Below are positions 7,319-14,553 of a stretch of DNA of 14,589 nt, one piece after another. This DNA is from an uncultured Bacilli bacterium (GTDB taxonomy: Bacteria; Bacillota_I; Bacilli_A; RF39; UBA660): contig CAKPAL010000018.1 in NCBI GenBank assembly GCA_934132925.1, positions 1 to 14,589 of the forward strand, written 5' to 3'. The translations under genes were made by a program, and so were the position numbers. Numbering within the stretch: the stretch's first letter is position 1; each line of letters opens with the position of its first letter. The notes under the pieces are model-generated. The model was not told the origin of the DNA. It ran no database searches and saw only the letters and a list, made by a program, of their open reading frames with translations.

Positions 7319-7940
7319 TAGTTAATTCTAAATATTGATAGGGAATTGTAATGCTATAATCTCCGTAGTAGTATGGGGCTATTTGGTATCTTTCAAAATA
7401 GATGATAAGTCCATCATTAGATAGATTAAATCTTTGATAGTTTTCTTTAGCTCCTGTTGTTCCTTCGAGCATCATATCATTTACTATTTTCTCTTTAAAT
7501 AGGTTATTATTATTAAAATATTCTCTTGAGTAAGTAGATAATTTATTTAAAATATTTTTATCTTTATTTATAAGGTTATCGATAGTTATAAAATTATTAT
7601 TTTTTATGTTATAATTAATGGTTTTTGTTTCATAAGTGGGATGGGCTCCTCCGGTAAAGTAAGATATATTAAAAACAAGAGAGATATATTCTTTATATTT
7701 GTATTCCTTATAATCGATATATAGAAAGTAATAGTTATCAATATTATCTTTTAAATAATAGTTTATGATAGTGTTTATTTTTTTATTTAGTTTATTGTAT
7801 TTATATAATGGATATTTTACATTTATCTCTATGTCTGTTTTATTATTATATATTATTTTTTCTTGATTGTTTTTAGGATATACTATAATAAATATGATAA
7901 TAGTTAATATTATTATGGTTAATAAAAGAATCTTCTTCAT
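7314..7940 (-). CDS. Membrane-anchored DUF3298 (RsiV/PdaC-like) domain protein
   Basis: Protein of 208 residues with a Lys-Lys start and one strongly hydrophobic helix (about 3-20), no lipobox Cys and no signal-peptidase site that stands out, so probably anchored in the membrane with the rest outside. The DUF3298 signature is clear: FTGGAHP (95-101), followed by a T-x-NY strand, FITIDNL (117-123), and the C-terminal GLIIYFERYQIAPY (177-190) with YSITIPY. In known proteins this domain forms the extracytoplasmic part of the anti-sigma factor RsiV and accompanies the PdaC deacetylase; here no sigma factor or deacetylase domain adjoins, so the role stays open. No clear ribosome site precedes the ATG, and a -10-like CATAAT lies seven bases upstream of it. 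Asn, Ile, Lys and Tyr dominate the composition. Confidence 0.8.
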   Translation of the reverse strand: MKKILLLTIIILTIIIFIIVYPKNNQEKIIYNNKTDIEINVKYPLYKYNKLNKKINTIINYYLKDNIDNYYFLYIDYKEYKYKEYISLVFNISYFTGGAHPTYETKTINYNIKNNNFITIDNLINKDKNILNKLSTYSREYFNNNNLFKEKIVNDMMLEGTTGAKENYQRFNLSNDGLIIYFERYQIAPYYYGDYSITIPYQYLELTI

Positions 7941-8010
7941 ACTTAATATTATGTTAAAGTTATGTATCTATGTGTAAAATATTATAAGAAAGTTTACACC
8001 CCGAATATGA

Positions 8011-8078
8011 TATCTTATGAATGTTTATGAATAGACGATAGACTATTCATAACAAGATAAGACAAGAGGCTTATCTTG
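8011..8078. repeat. Tandem palindromes with competing partner sequence upstream of parC
   Basis: Two perfect inverted repeats abut: TTATGAATAG/CTATTCATAA (8025-8034/8043-8052, loop 8) and CAAGATAAG/CTTATCTTG (8053-8061/8070-8078, loop 8). A direct copy of TTATGAAT at 8015-8022, preceded by TATCTT (8011-8016), can instead pair with ATTCAT and AAGATA of the two hairpins (8045-8050, 8054-8059), which would undo both. There is no T-run. The block lies between the divergent DUF3298 and parC genes and upstream of the parC promoter, so it is outside the predicted parC message. It resembles the arrangement at 1398-1478. The rest of this gap shows nothing else I can support. Confidence 0.65.
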
Positions 8079-8109
8079 GATTAAATATGTAAATAGTATG
8101 TATAATTGC

Positions 8110-8138
8110 TTGAAAAATAAGGAAAAATACTATATAAT
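8110..8138 (+). promoter_or_regulatory. Promoter of the parC-murF operon
   Basis: TTGAAA (8110-8115) and a perfect TATAAT (8133-8138) are exactly 17 bases apart, the best promoter match of any protein gene here. The leader is short and carries GGTGAT (8145-8150) as ribosome site, six bases before the parC ATG. Confidence 0.75.
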
Positions 8139-8156
8139 TATTATGGTGATATATAG

Positions 8157-10670
8157 ATGGAAGATATTATAAAGAAAATATATGATTATTCTCTTGAGGA
8201 TATAATGGGACAGAGTTTTGGTAGATATTCTAAATATATTATTCAGGATAGAGCTATTCCTGATGTTAGAGATGGATTAAAGCCGGTACAAAGAAGAATA
8301 TTATATTCAATGTATAAAGAGAGAAATACTTATGATAAACCGACGAAGAAAAGTGCTAATGCGGTTGGTTTAGTTATGGCTAATTATCATCCTCATGGTG
8401 ATAGTTCAATATATGAAGCAATAGTTAGAATGAGTCAGTGGTGGAAGAATGAGGCTCCACTTATAGAAATGCAAGGTAATAATGGTTCTATTGATGGTGA
8501 TAGTCCTGCTGCTAGTCGTTATACGGAAGCTAGATTATCTAAAATAGCAGGTGAACTTCTTCGTGATATTGATAAAACGGGTATTGTACCAATGGCTCCG
8601 AATTATGATGATAGATTACTAGAACCAACGGTATTACCTAGTAGATTCCCTAATTTACTTGTTAATGGTACTACAGGTATTAGTGCTGGTTATGCTACGA
8701 ATATGCCTCCACATAATTTAGGTGAAGTCATTGATGCTACAGTATTTAGAATAGATAATCCTAATTCTAGATTAGATACGGTTATGAATTATATTAAGGG
8801 ACCAGACTTTCCTACTGGAGGTATTGCGTTAGGTATTGATGGTATTAAGAAGGCTTATGAAACTGGTAGGGGTAAGATTTTTATTAGGGCTAAGGCTAGA
8901 ATAGAAAAGAATAAGATTATTATTGATGAGATTCCTTATGAAGTAAATAAACAACTTCTTGTTAAAAGAATGGATGAAATAAGATTAGATAAGAAGATAG
9001 ATGGTATTGTTGAAGTAAGGGATGAATCTGATAAAGATGGTCTTCAGATAGCAGTAGAACTTAAGAAAGATGCTGATGCTAATAATATTTTGAATTATTT
9101 TTATAAGAATACTGATTTGCAGATATCGTATAATTTTAATAATGTTGTTATTGTTAATCGTAGACCAATGCAACTTGGGTTACTTGGAATATTAGATGCT
9201 TATATTGCTCATCAGAAGGAGATTGTTTATAAAGGTACTGAATATGATTTGAAGACTGCTAGAGCAAGTTATCATATTATGGAAGGTTTAGTTAAGGCTA
9301 TATCTATATTAGATGAAGTTATTGCTTTAATTAGAAGAAGTAAGAATAAGGCTGATGCAATTGTTAACTTGGTTAAGGAATATGATTTTACTGATAAACA
9401 GGCTGAGGCTATTGTTAATTTACAATTATATAGACTTACTAATACGGATGTTGTTTTACTTGAAGAAGAGATGAAAAAACTAGAAGAAAAAATTAAATTA
9501 TATGAAGAGATTCTTACTAATCCAGATAAGCTTAATTCGGTAATTAAAGATGATTTAAGAAAAATAAAGAAAGAATATGGTATTCCTAGAAGAACTGAAA
9601 TTAAAGAAGAGGCTGAAGAAATTAAGGTTGATACTACTAGTATGATACCTAAAGAGCAGGTAGTGGTTGTTCTTACTAGTGAGGGTTATATTAAGAGGGT
9701 TCCAATGAGAAGTTATACTACTTCTAGTGAGGAAGAGACTGCTCTTAAAGAAGATGATTATGTAATTGGTTTATATAATGTATCTACTACTGATGTATTA
9801 TTGTTATTTACTAATATGGGTAATTATTTATATTTACCAGTATATGAGGTACCAGAAGTTAAATGGAAAGAACTTGGTAAACATATTAGTAATGTTATTG
9901 GTTTAAGTCCTGATGAGAGAGTTATTTGTGGATTACCAGTTTATGATTTTGATGAGGAAAAGTATATTACTAGTTTTACTAAGAATGGTATGATTAAGAG
10001 AACTTTACTTGGTGAATTTAAGGCATTGAGATATAGTAAACCTATTAAGATGATGAATCTTAAGGGTAATGATGAAGTTGTTAGTGTTACTGATAGTAGT
10101 TCTTCTAATGTCTTTATTTGTACTTCAAATGGTTATGGTTTATGGTATGATATTTCAGAAGTACCAGTTGTTGGTATTAAAGCCGCTGGTGTTAAATCTA
10201 TTAATTTGAAGGATGATGAAGTTGTTAGTGGTTTATTATTTGATATTGGTAATGAATATCTTACTATTTTGACTGATAAGGGTACTGGTAAGAGAATGAG
10301 ACTTACAGAACTTGAGAAGACTTCAAGAGCTAAGAGGGGTATTCTTCTTATGAAGATTATTAAGAGTAATCCTAGTAAAATTATTAATGCTTATATTGAG
10401 AATAGTAAGTGCTTAATCGGGGTAGTTAGTGATAATTATAGTAAGATTGTTAAATTAACTGAAATACCTATTATGGATAGATATAGTAATGGTTCTTATG
10501 TTATTAAAGATAGAATTGTGTCTTCTTATATGGTTAGTGAACTTATTACTAAAGATGATAAATGTGAAGTTAAGGAAGAAATTAAAGTAGAGAAGAAGCA
10601 AATTTCTTTAGGAGAGATTGATGATAAGTTATCTTCAATTGATAGTATTATTAAGGATACTTATGAATAG
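8157..10670 (+). CDS. parC: DNA topoisomerase IV subunit A
   Basis: DNA-cutting subunit of topoisomerase IV, which with ParE uses ATP to unlink daughter chromosomes. The 837 residues show the full type IIA layout: winged-helix/tower breakage-reunion region (about 1-480), with RYSKYIIQDRAIPDVRDGLKPV split over residues 23-44, catalytic Tyr122 preceded by Arg121 in AASRYTEARLS, and a coiled-coil arm near 430-455; then a C-terminal beta-pinwheel (about 495-800). ParC rather than GyrA is favoured by the N-terminal sequence pattern and the lack of a clear GyrA box (QRRGGKG); SRAKRGIL stands in that area. At the quinolone-region positions Ser83 and Glu87 are the usual unmutated residues. No parE lies next to it, unlike in many Bacillota. 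murF follows after 20 bases in the same operon. Confidence 0.93.
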   Translation: MEDIIKKIYDYSLEDIMGQSFGRYSKYIIQDRAIPDVRDGLKPVQRRILYSMYKERNTYDKPTKKSANAVGLVMANYHPHGDSSIYEAIVRMSQWWKNEAPLIEMQGNNGSIDGDSPAASRYTEARLSKIAGELLRDIDKTGIVPMAPNYDDRLLEPTVLPSRFPNLLVNGTTGISAGYATNMPPHNLGEVIDATVFRIDNPNSRLDTVMNYIKGPDFPTGGIALGIDGIKKAYETGRGKIFIRAKARIEKNKIIIDEIPYEVNKQLLVKRMDEIRLDKKIDGIVEVRDESDKDGLQIAVELKKDADANNILNYFYKNTDLQISYNFNNVVIVNRRPMQLGLLGILDAYIAHQKEIVYKGTEYDLKTARASYHIMEGLVKAISILDEVIALIRRSKNKADAIVNLVKEYDFTDKQAEAIVNLQLYRLTNTDVVLLEEEMKKLEEKIKLYEEILTNPDKLNSVIKDDLRKIKKEYGIPRRTEIKEEAEEIKVDTTSMIPKEQVVVVLTSEGYIKRVPMRSYTTSSEEETALKEDDYVIGLYNVSTTDVLLLFTNMGNYLYLPVYEVPEVKWKELGKHISNVIGLSPDERVICGLPVYDFDEEKYITSFTKNGMIKRTLLGEFKALRYSKPIKMMNLKGNDEVVSVTDSSSSNVFICTSNGYGLWYDISEVPVVGIKAAGVKSINLKDDEVVSGLLFDIGNEYLTILTDKGTGKRMRLTELEKTSRAKRGILLMKIIKSNPSKIINAYIENSKCLIGVVSDNYSKIVKLTEIPIMDRYSNGSYVIKDRIVSSYMVSELITKDDKCEVKEEIKVEKKQISLGEIDDKLSSIDSIIKDTYE

Positions 10671-10690
10671 TTTTTATTGGGAGTGAGATT

Positions 10691-12037
10691 ATGATATATG
10701 TTAGTGATATAATTGATAAATGTAATGGAAGACTTTTATGTGGAGATATTAGTCTTCCTCTTGTTAATTTTTCAAAGGATACGAGAACAATTAAGGATGG
10801 AGATATCTACATTGGTATAAAGGGTGAGGCATTTGATGGTAATAATTTTTATCAAGATGCTTTTGATAAAGGAGCTAGTGTATGTATTCTTGATAATGTT
10901 AATGAAAGTGAAATACCTTATGAATATAAGAATAAGACAATAGTATTAGTAGATGATACGATTAAGGCAATTGGGTTACTTGCTAAATATAAAAGGAGTT
11001 TATATGATATTCCAGTAGTGGCAGTAACAGGTAGTGTTGGTAAGACTTCAACTAAAGAGATGATTGCTAGTGTACTTAGTGAAAAGTATAAAGTATTAAA
11101 GACAGAGGCTAATTATAATAATCATATTGGGCTTCCTCTTACGATACTTAAACTTACTGATGAGGATATTTTGGTAGTTGAAATGGGTATGAATAATTTA
11201 GGAGAGATATCTTATCTTACGAATATTGCTAGGCCTACAATTGCCGTTATTACTAATGTTGGAACTGCTCATATAGGTAATTTGGGTTCTAGAGAAAATA
11301 TTTTGAAAGCTAAGTTAGAGATAGTAGAGGGATTATCTGGACCACTTATTATTAATAATGATAATGATATGTTACATGATCATTTAGATTATATTAAATC
11401 TTTAAATGAGATTATTACAATAGGCATAGATAATGATAGTGAATATATGGCTAAAGATATTAGGGATAATGTATTTTATGTTGAGGGTAATATGATAGAG
11501 TCTCCGATTAATAATAGGGCATTTATTTATAATAGTTTAGTTGGTTATGTTGTTGGTAAATTATGTGATGTGGAAGTAAATGATATTCAAAAAGGTATTA
11601 AAGATATGAAACTTACTTCGAATAGATTAGAATATAAGAAAACTAAAAATGGTGTAACAATTATAGATGATACTTATAATTCTTCTTTAGACGCTATTAG
11701 AGCTTCTTTAGAGATACTAAGTAAAGAGAAGGCTAAAAGAAGAATAGCGGTACTTGGAGATATTTTAGAGGTTGGTTCTTATAATGAGATGGTTCATAGT
11801 GAGATAGGGAAGATAGCATTAGGATTTGATTTAGATATGATTATTACTATTGGTACTAATACTAAATATACTGATAAGTATTTAGAAGAGAATGGTTATA
11901 TGAATGTTTATCATTTTGATAGTGAAGATGTATCTCATGAGAAGATAGAAGAATTATTAAAAGAGGGGGATGTTGTTTTATTTAAGGCTTCACATAGTAT
12001 GAAACTTGGTAATATTGTTAATTATTTAATGAGATAG
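10691..12037 (+). CDS. murF: UDP-N-acetylmuramoyl-tripeptide--D-alanyl-D-alanine ligase
   Basis: Cytoplasmic Mur ligase that adds D-Ala-D-Ala to the UDP-MurNAc-tripeptide using ATP, the last soluble step of peptidoglycan precursor synthesis. The 448 residues fit the family. N-terminal domain with SKDTRTIKDGDIYIGIKG (28-45); ATP P-loop TGSVGKTST (113-121); NYNNHIGLPLT (141-151), a MurF hallmark; EMGMNNLGEI (164-173); TNVGTAH (188-194); a carbamylated-Lys region near ILKAKLEI; then DDTYNSSLDAI, where most MurF proteins have YNANP, and LGDILEVG. The C-terminal KASHSMKLGNIV matches the usual K-x-S-R/H-x-M motif. The ribosome site is GGGAGTGAG, seven to eight bases from the ATG. Together with parC it forms an operon; a D-Ala-D-Ala ligase gene is not next to it. 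Confidence 0.92.
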   Translation: MIYVSDIIDKCNGRLLCGDISLPLVNFSKDTRTIKDGDIYIGIKGEAFDGNNFYQDAFDKGASVCILDNVNESEIPYEYKNKTIVLVDDTIKAIGLLAKYKRSLYDIPVVAVTGSVGKTSTKEMIASVLSEKYKVLKTEANYNNHIGLPLTILKLTDEDILVVEMGMNNLGEISYLTNIARPTIAVITNVGTAHIGNLGSRENILKAKLEIVEGLSGPLIINNDNDMLHDHLDYIKSLNEIITIGIDNDSEYMAKDIRDNVFYVEGNMIESPINNRAFIYNSLVGYVVGKLCDVEVNDIQKGIKDMKLTSNRLEYKKTKNGVTIIDDTYNSSLDAIRASLEILSKEKAKRRIAVLGDILEVGSYNEMVHSEIGKIALGFDLDMIITIGTNTKYTDKYLEENGYMNVYHFDSEDVSHEKIEELLKEGDVVLFKASHSMKLGNIVNYLMR

Positions 12038-12110
12038 TTATACTACTGGACAAAAATATAATATTGGTGTATATTATTACTACGGGTTTTAGTATGGTTT
12101 GAGGTGTAAG

Positions 12111-13592
12111 ATGAGGAAAATTAATTTAAAGAATTATATAGTATTATTTATTAGTACCGCTATTGCGACATTTGCTATTTATTTGGATAATAATATTTAT
12201 AATGCTAGTTTTGATCAGTATATTTATAGTTTGATTAAGGTATCTGGAATGAATGGTACTAAGGTTGTATCAGTGGTTTTGATTATTTTATATGGTTTTC
12301 TTTTGTTTTCTTTATTAAGTGCAATATTTATTCTTCCGACGATTAATTTTGGTAGAAAGGTTAGTATTAATATAAAGAAAAATAAGGAAAGTAGGGAAGT
12401 TGTTATATTACCAATAAGAAACATTAAAAGATATAGTAGGATATTACTTGCTTTATCTATTATATATCTTGGTATTACTGTTGGTTTTTTTGATTATGCT
12501 TTTAATGGGTTAAGAGATAGTGACTTGTTTGAAAATAGTTATGTTGTTCCAGATACGGTTGATATTAAGTTTCCAGAAGAAAAACAAAATCTTATATATA
12601 TTTTTATGGAATCAACGGAAATGACTAATGTTAGTAAAGATAATGGTGGGGTGTTTGATATATCGATAACTCCTAATCTTGAAGAACTTGCTTTAAATAA
12701 TATTAATTTTTCTAATACTAATTTACTTGGAGGAGCACTTGAATCTTATGGGACATCTTGGACAGTGGCAGCGATGATAGCACAGACTGCTGGTATTCCT
12801 TTAAAAGTTAAACTTAATGATATTAGTAGTAGTGATAGTACTAGTTTTAGTAATATTAAGGTACTTGGTGATATTCTTAAGGATAATGGTTATAATAATT
12901 ATTTACTTATGGGTTCTGATGCTAATTTTGGTGGTAGGAAAGTATACTTTGAAAGTCATAATTATGTTGTTAGTGATTATCATACCGCTATTGAAGAAGG
13001 AAAGATAGATAGTGATTATCATGAATGGTGGGGTTATGAGGATAGTAAGTTATTTGAGTATGCTAAGGATTATTTGATGGAAATAGCTAATAATGATAAA
13101 CCTTTTAATTTTACGATGCTTACTGCTGATACACATTTTACTGATGGTTATTTAGATAAGAGTTGTAGTACAGTATTTTCTATTCCTTATGCTAATTCTT
13201 TTTATTGTTCAGATAGTATGGTAGCAGAGTTTATTGATTGGATACAAGAACAGGATTTTTATAAGAATACAACAATTATTATTAGTGGCGATCATCCAAC
13301 AATGCAGGATAACTTCTACGACATTGATTCTACATATAAGAGAACGATTTATAATGCTTTTATTAATTCAATGGTAATACCTGTTAATAATAAGAATAGA
13401 ATATTTACGACAATGGATATGTTTCCTACGACGCTTGGAGCTCTTGGTGTTACAATAGAGGGCGATAGGTTGGGTCTTGGTACTAATCTTTTCTCAGGTA
13501 AAAAAACTATTCCAGAGGAAATGGGTATTGATGAATTTAATAAAGAACTTAAAAGTAATTCTAGTTATTATTATAAGTATATAAGAAGATAA
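12111..13592 (+). CDS. Phosphoglycerol transferase, OpgB/LtaS-like sulfatase-fold membrane protein
   Basis: Membrane enzyme of the alkaline-phosphatase superfamily that transfers glycerol-phosphate from phosphatidylglycerol to an acceptor outside the cell (lipoteichoic acid chains or glycans). With ATG 12111 it has 493 residues; the TTG at 12099 is rejected because it overlaps the GAGGTG ribosome site (12101-12106). Residue numbers from 12111: three membrane helices (about 9-26, 52-76, 109-127), then the extracellular domain: metal-ligand Glu167 in FMESTEM, nucleophile Thr region YGTSWTVAAM (213-222), AGIPL, WWGYEDSKLF (306-315), TADTHFTDG (338-346) and SGDHP (392-396). GTSWT...GIPL is the OpgB/MdoB pattern, and three helices rather than the five of LtaS agree. 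It lies 73 bases after murF with no terminator between, so it may be read with the operon. Confidence 0.85.
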   Translation: MRKINLKNYIVLFISTAIATFAIYLDNNIYNASFDQYIYSLIKVSGMNGTKVVSVVLIILYGFLLFSLLSAIFILPTINFGRKVSINIKKNKESREVVILPIRNIKRYSRILLALSIIYLGITVGFFDYAFNGLRDSDLFENSYVVPDTVDIKFPEEKQNLIYIFMESTEMTNVSKDNGGVFDISITPNLEELALNNINFSNTNLLGGALESYGTSWTVAAMIAQTAGIPLKVKLNDISSSDSTSFSNIKVLGDILKDNGYNNYLLMGSDANFGGRKVYFESHNYVVSDYHTAIEEGKIDSDYHEWWGYEDSKLFEYAKDYLMEIANNDKPFNFTMLTADTHFTDGYLDKSCSTVFSIPYANSFYCSDSMVAEFIDWIQEQDFYKNTTIIISGDHPTMQDNFYDIDSTYKRTIYNAFINSMVIPVNNKNRIFTTMDMFPTTLGALGVTIEGDRLGLGTNLFSGKKTIPEEMGIDEFNKELKSNSSYYYKYIRR

Positions 13593-13621
13593 GAATTATA
13601 ATTAAAGTAGGATAAAAATAA

Positions 13622-13668
13622 AAACTGTATAAAAAGTCTATTTTGAGAATTGACTTTTTATACAGTTT
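13622..13668. terminator. Long perfect hairpin between convergent genes
   Basis: A 17-base-pair perfect inverted repeat (13622-13638 and 13652-13668) with a 13-base loop whose own bases could pair further. On the minus strand the stem is followed by TTATTTTTATCC, a T-rich tail suited to ending the nfu transcript; on the plus strand the tail is AATAAAG, a weaker fit for the OpgB-like gene. The stem is mostly A-T, unusual for a classical terminator. Confidence 0.6.
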
Positions 13669-13693
13669 AATAAAGTATAAAATTTTGTTTATA

Positions 13694-13930
13694 TTAATTT
13701 TCGTTTACAACTTTAATTACTTCTGGTATTTCATTTATTAAAGCGGTCTCTATTCCGTCTTCTAATGTTGAAGCAGCCATTGGGCAACCTGCACAGGCTC
13801 CAACTAATGTTACATATACAACTCCATTTTCATATCTATTAAATTTTACTGAACCACCATCATTTTCTAAATATGGTTTAATTTTATTTAATACTTCATT
13901 TATTTTTTTTTCAATTTCTTTATTTTCCAT
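13694..13930 (-). CDS. Nfu-type iron-sulfur cluster carrier (NifU C-terminal domain)
   Basis: Small 78-residue protein consisting only of the Nfu domain, which holds a labile iron-sulfur cluster and passes it to target enzymes. The fold pattern is complete: N-terminal helix with EKKINEVLNKIKPYLE, the strand after DGGSV (25-28), the cluster-binding CxxC in GACAGCP (Cys46, Cys49), and the C-terminal TLEDGIETAL helix ending IPEVIKV. The frame stays open for another 60 codons upstream, but that part runs across the promoter region and the divergent S1 gene; the ATG at 13930 has the ribosome-site-like GGGTGAG just upstream and gives the usual family length. It has its own promoter and a hairpin after it. 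No scaffold or Suf genes adjoin. Confidence 0.9.
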   Translation of the reverse strand: MENKEIEKKINEVLNKIKPYLENDGGSVKFNRYENGVVYVTLVGACAGCPMAASTLEDGIETALINEIPEVIKVVNEN

Positions 13931-13948
13931 TCTTCTCACCCAATAAAT

Positions 13949-13977
13949 ATTATATATTTTTTTTAGAAAAAGTACAA
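13949..13977 (-). promoter_or_regulatory. Promoter of the nfu gene
   Basis: On the minus strand TTGTAC (plus 13972-13977) and TATAAT (plus 13949-13954) are separated by 17 bases. The predicted start site leaves a short leader with the GGGTGAG ribosome site. Confidence 0.65.
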
Positions 13978-13983
13978 GAAATA

Positions 13984-14012
13984 TTTTAAAGAAAGTAAAA
14001 AAATGGTATAAT
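13984..14012 (+). promoter_or_regulatory. Promoter of the S1-domain protein gene
   Basis: TATAAT (14007-14012) is preceded by TGG (extended -10) and by a weak TTTTAA (13984-13989) at 17 bases. It lies back to back with the nfu promoter, and its -10 region nearly repeats that of the cysteine desulfurase gene. Confidence 0.6.
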
Positions 14013-14033
14013 ATTAGATGTGAGGAAGATACT

Positions 14034-14396
14034 ATGAAAGATTTAAAGAAAAAAGATGTGATAAAAGTTACTGTTACTGGAGTACAAAAATATGGAGCTT
14101 TTGTTAACACTGAAGATGATAGTTATGATGGATTAATTCATATATCCGAAATATCTTATGGTTATGTAAAAAATGTTAATGATTATCTAAAAGTTGGTGA
14201 TACGGTTTATGCTGAAGTAGTGGATGTAAATGATGATGATAAAGAACTTAAACTTAGCATAAAAGATATCGATTATAAAAAAGATGGAACAAGGCTTAAA
14301 AGAATGGCTGAAACAAAAAGTGGGTTTAAACCACTTAAGGATAATCTTGATGAATGGATTAATCAAAAGATTAAAGAGATAACTGATAAAATGTAA
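14034..14396 (+). CDS. S1-domain RNA-binding protein, CvfD/YugI-like
   Basis: Small cytoplasmic protein of 120 residues with one S1 domain (about 6-78): VTVTGVQKYGAFVN, then YDGLIHISEIS and the closing strand KELKLSIKDID. The C-terminal piece GFKPLKDNLDEWI is typical of the CvfD/YugI (general stress protein 13) group of low-GC Gram-positives. Members of this group bind RNA or ribosomes and affect translation and stress responses; the exact role here is unknown. GAGGAAG (14022-14028) is five bases from the ATG. The gene is divergent from nfu and is followed by a tRNA cluster with its own promoter. Confidence 0.88.
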   Translation: MKDLKKKDVIKVTVTGVQKYGAFVNTEDDSYDGLIHISEISYGYVKNVNDYLKVGDTVYAEVVDVNDDDKELKLSIKDIDYKKDGTRLKRMAETKSGFKPLKDNLDEWINQKIKEITDKM

Positions 14397-14424
14397 AAAA
14401 ATAGAAAAAGTTTTTCTAAAACTC

Positions 14425-14454
14425 TTGACAAGTAGTACCAATAAATGATATAGT
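14425..14454 (+). promoter_or_regulatory. Promoter of the tRNA cluster
   Basis: A consensus TTGACA (14425-14430) and TATAGT (14449-14454) with an 18-base spacer lie about 20 bases before the tRNA-Val gene. It fits a strong stable-RNA promoter. Confidence 0.7.
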
Positions 14455-14474
14455 ATTAAATGTCATGAGACAAT

Positions 14475-14551
14475 GGGCGATTAGCTCAGTTGGTTAGAGC
14501 ACCTGCCTTACAAGCAGGGGGTCATAGGTTCGAGTCCTATATCGCCCACCA
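14475..14551 (+). tRNA. tRNA-Val(UAC)
   Basis: Complete cloverleaf of 77 bases. The acceptor stem GGGCGAT/ATCGCCC pairs perfectly, the D arm is GCTC...GAGC, the anticodon stem is CCTGC/GCAGG with loop CTTACAA (anticodon TAC, reading GUA and other Val codons), and the T arm is ATAGG TTCGAGT CCTAT. The 3' ACCA end is encoded. Two bases separate it from the next tRNA. Confidence 0.97.
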
Positions 14552-14553
14552 TT

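Noticed and set aside
8400..8420. Fluoroquinolone-resistance change in ParC
   Set aside because: Ser83 and Glu87 at the resistance-determining positions are the usual unmutated residues.
12099..12110. TTG start for the OpgB-like gene
   Set aside because: The TTG overlaps the GAGGTG ribosome site, which is well placed for the ATG at 12111.
13931..14110. Upstream extension of the nfu reading frame to 138 residues
   Set aside because: It crosses back-to-back promoters and overlaps the S1 gene; the ATG at 13930 gives normal Nfu length and has a ribosome-site-like sequence upstream.
14402..14423. Terminator after the S1-protein gene
   Set aside because: TAGAAAAAGTTTTTCTA and AGTTTT/AAAACT are short A-T palindromes without a usable loop or T-run, and could arise by composition alone.
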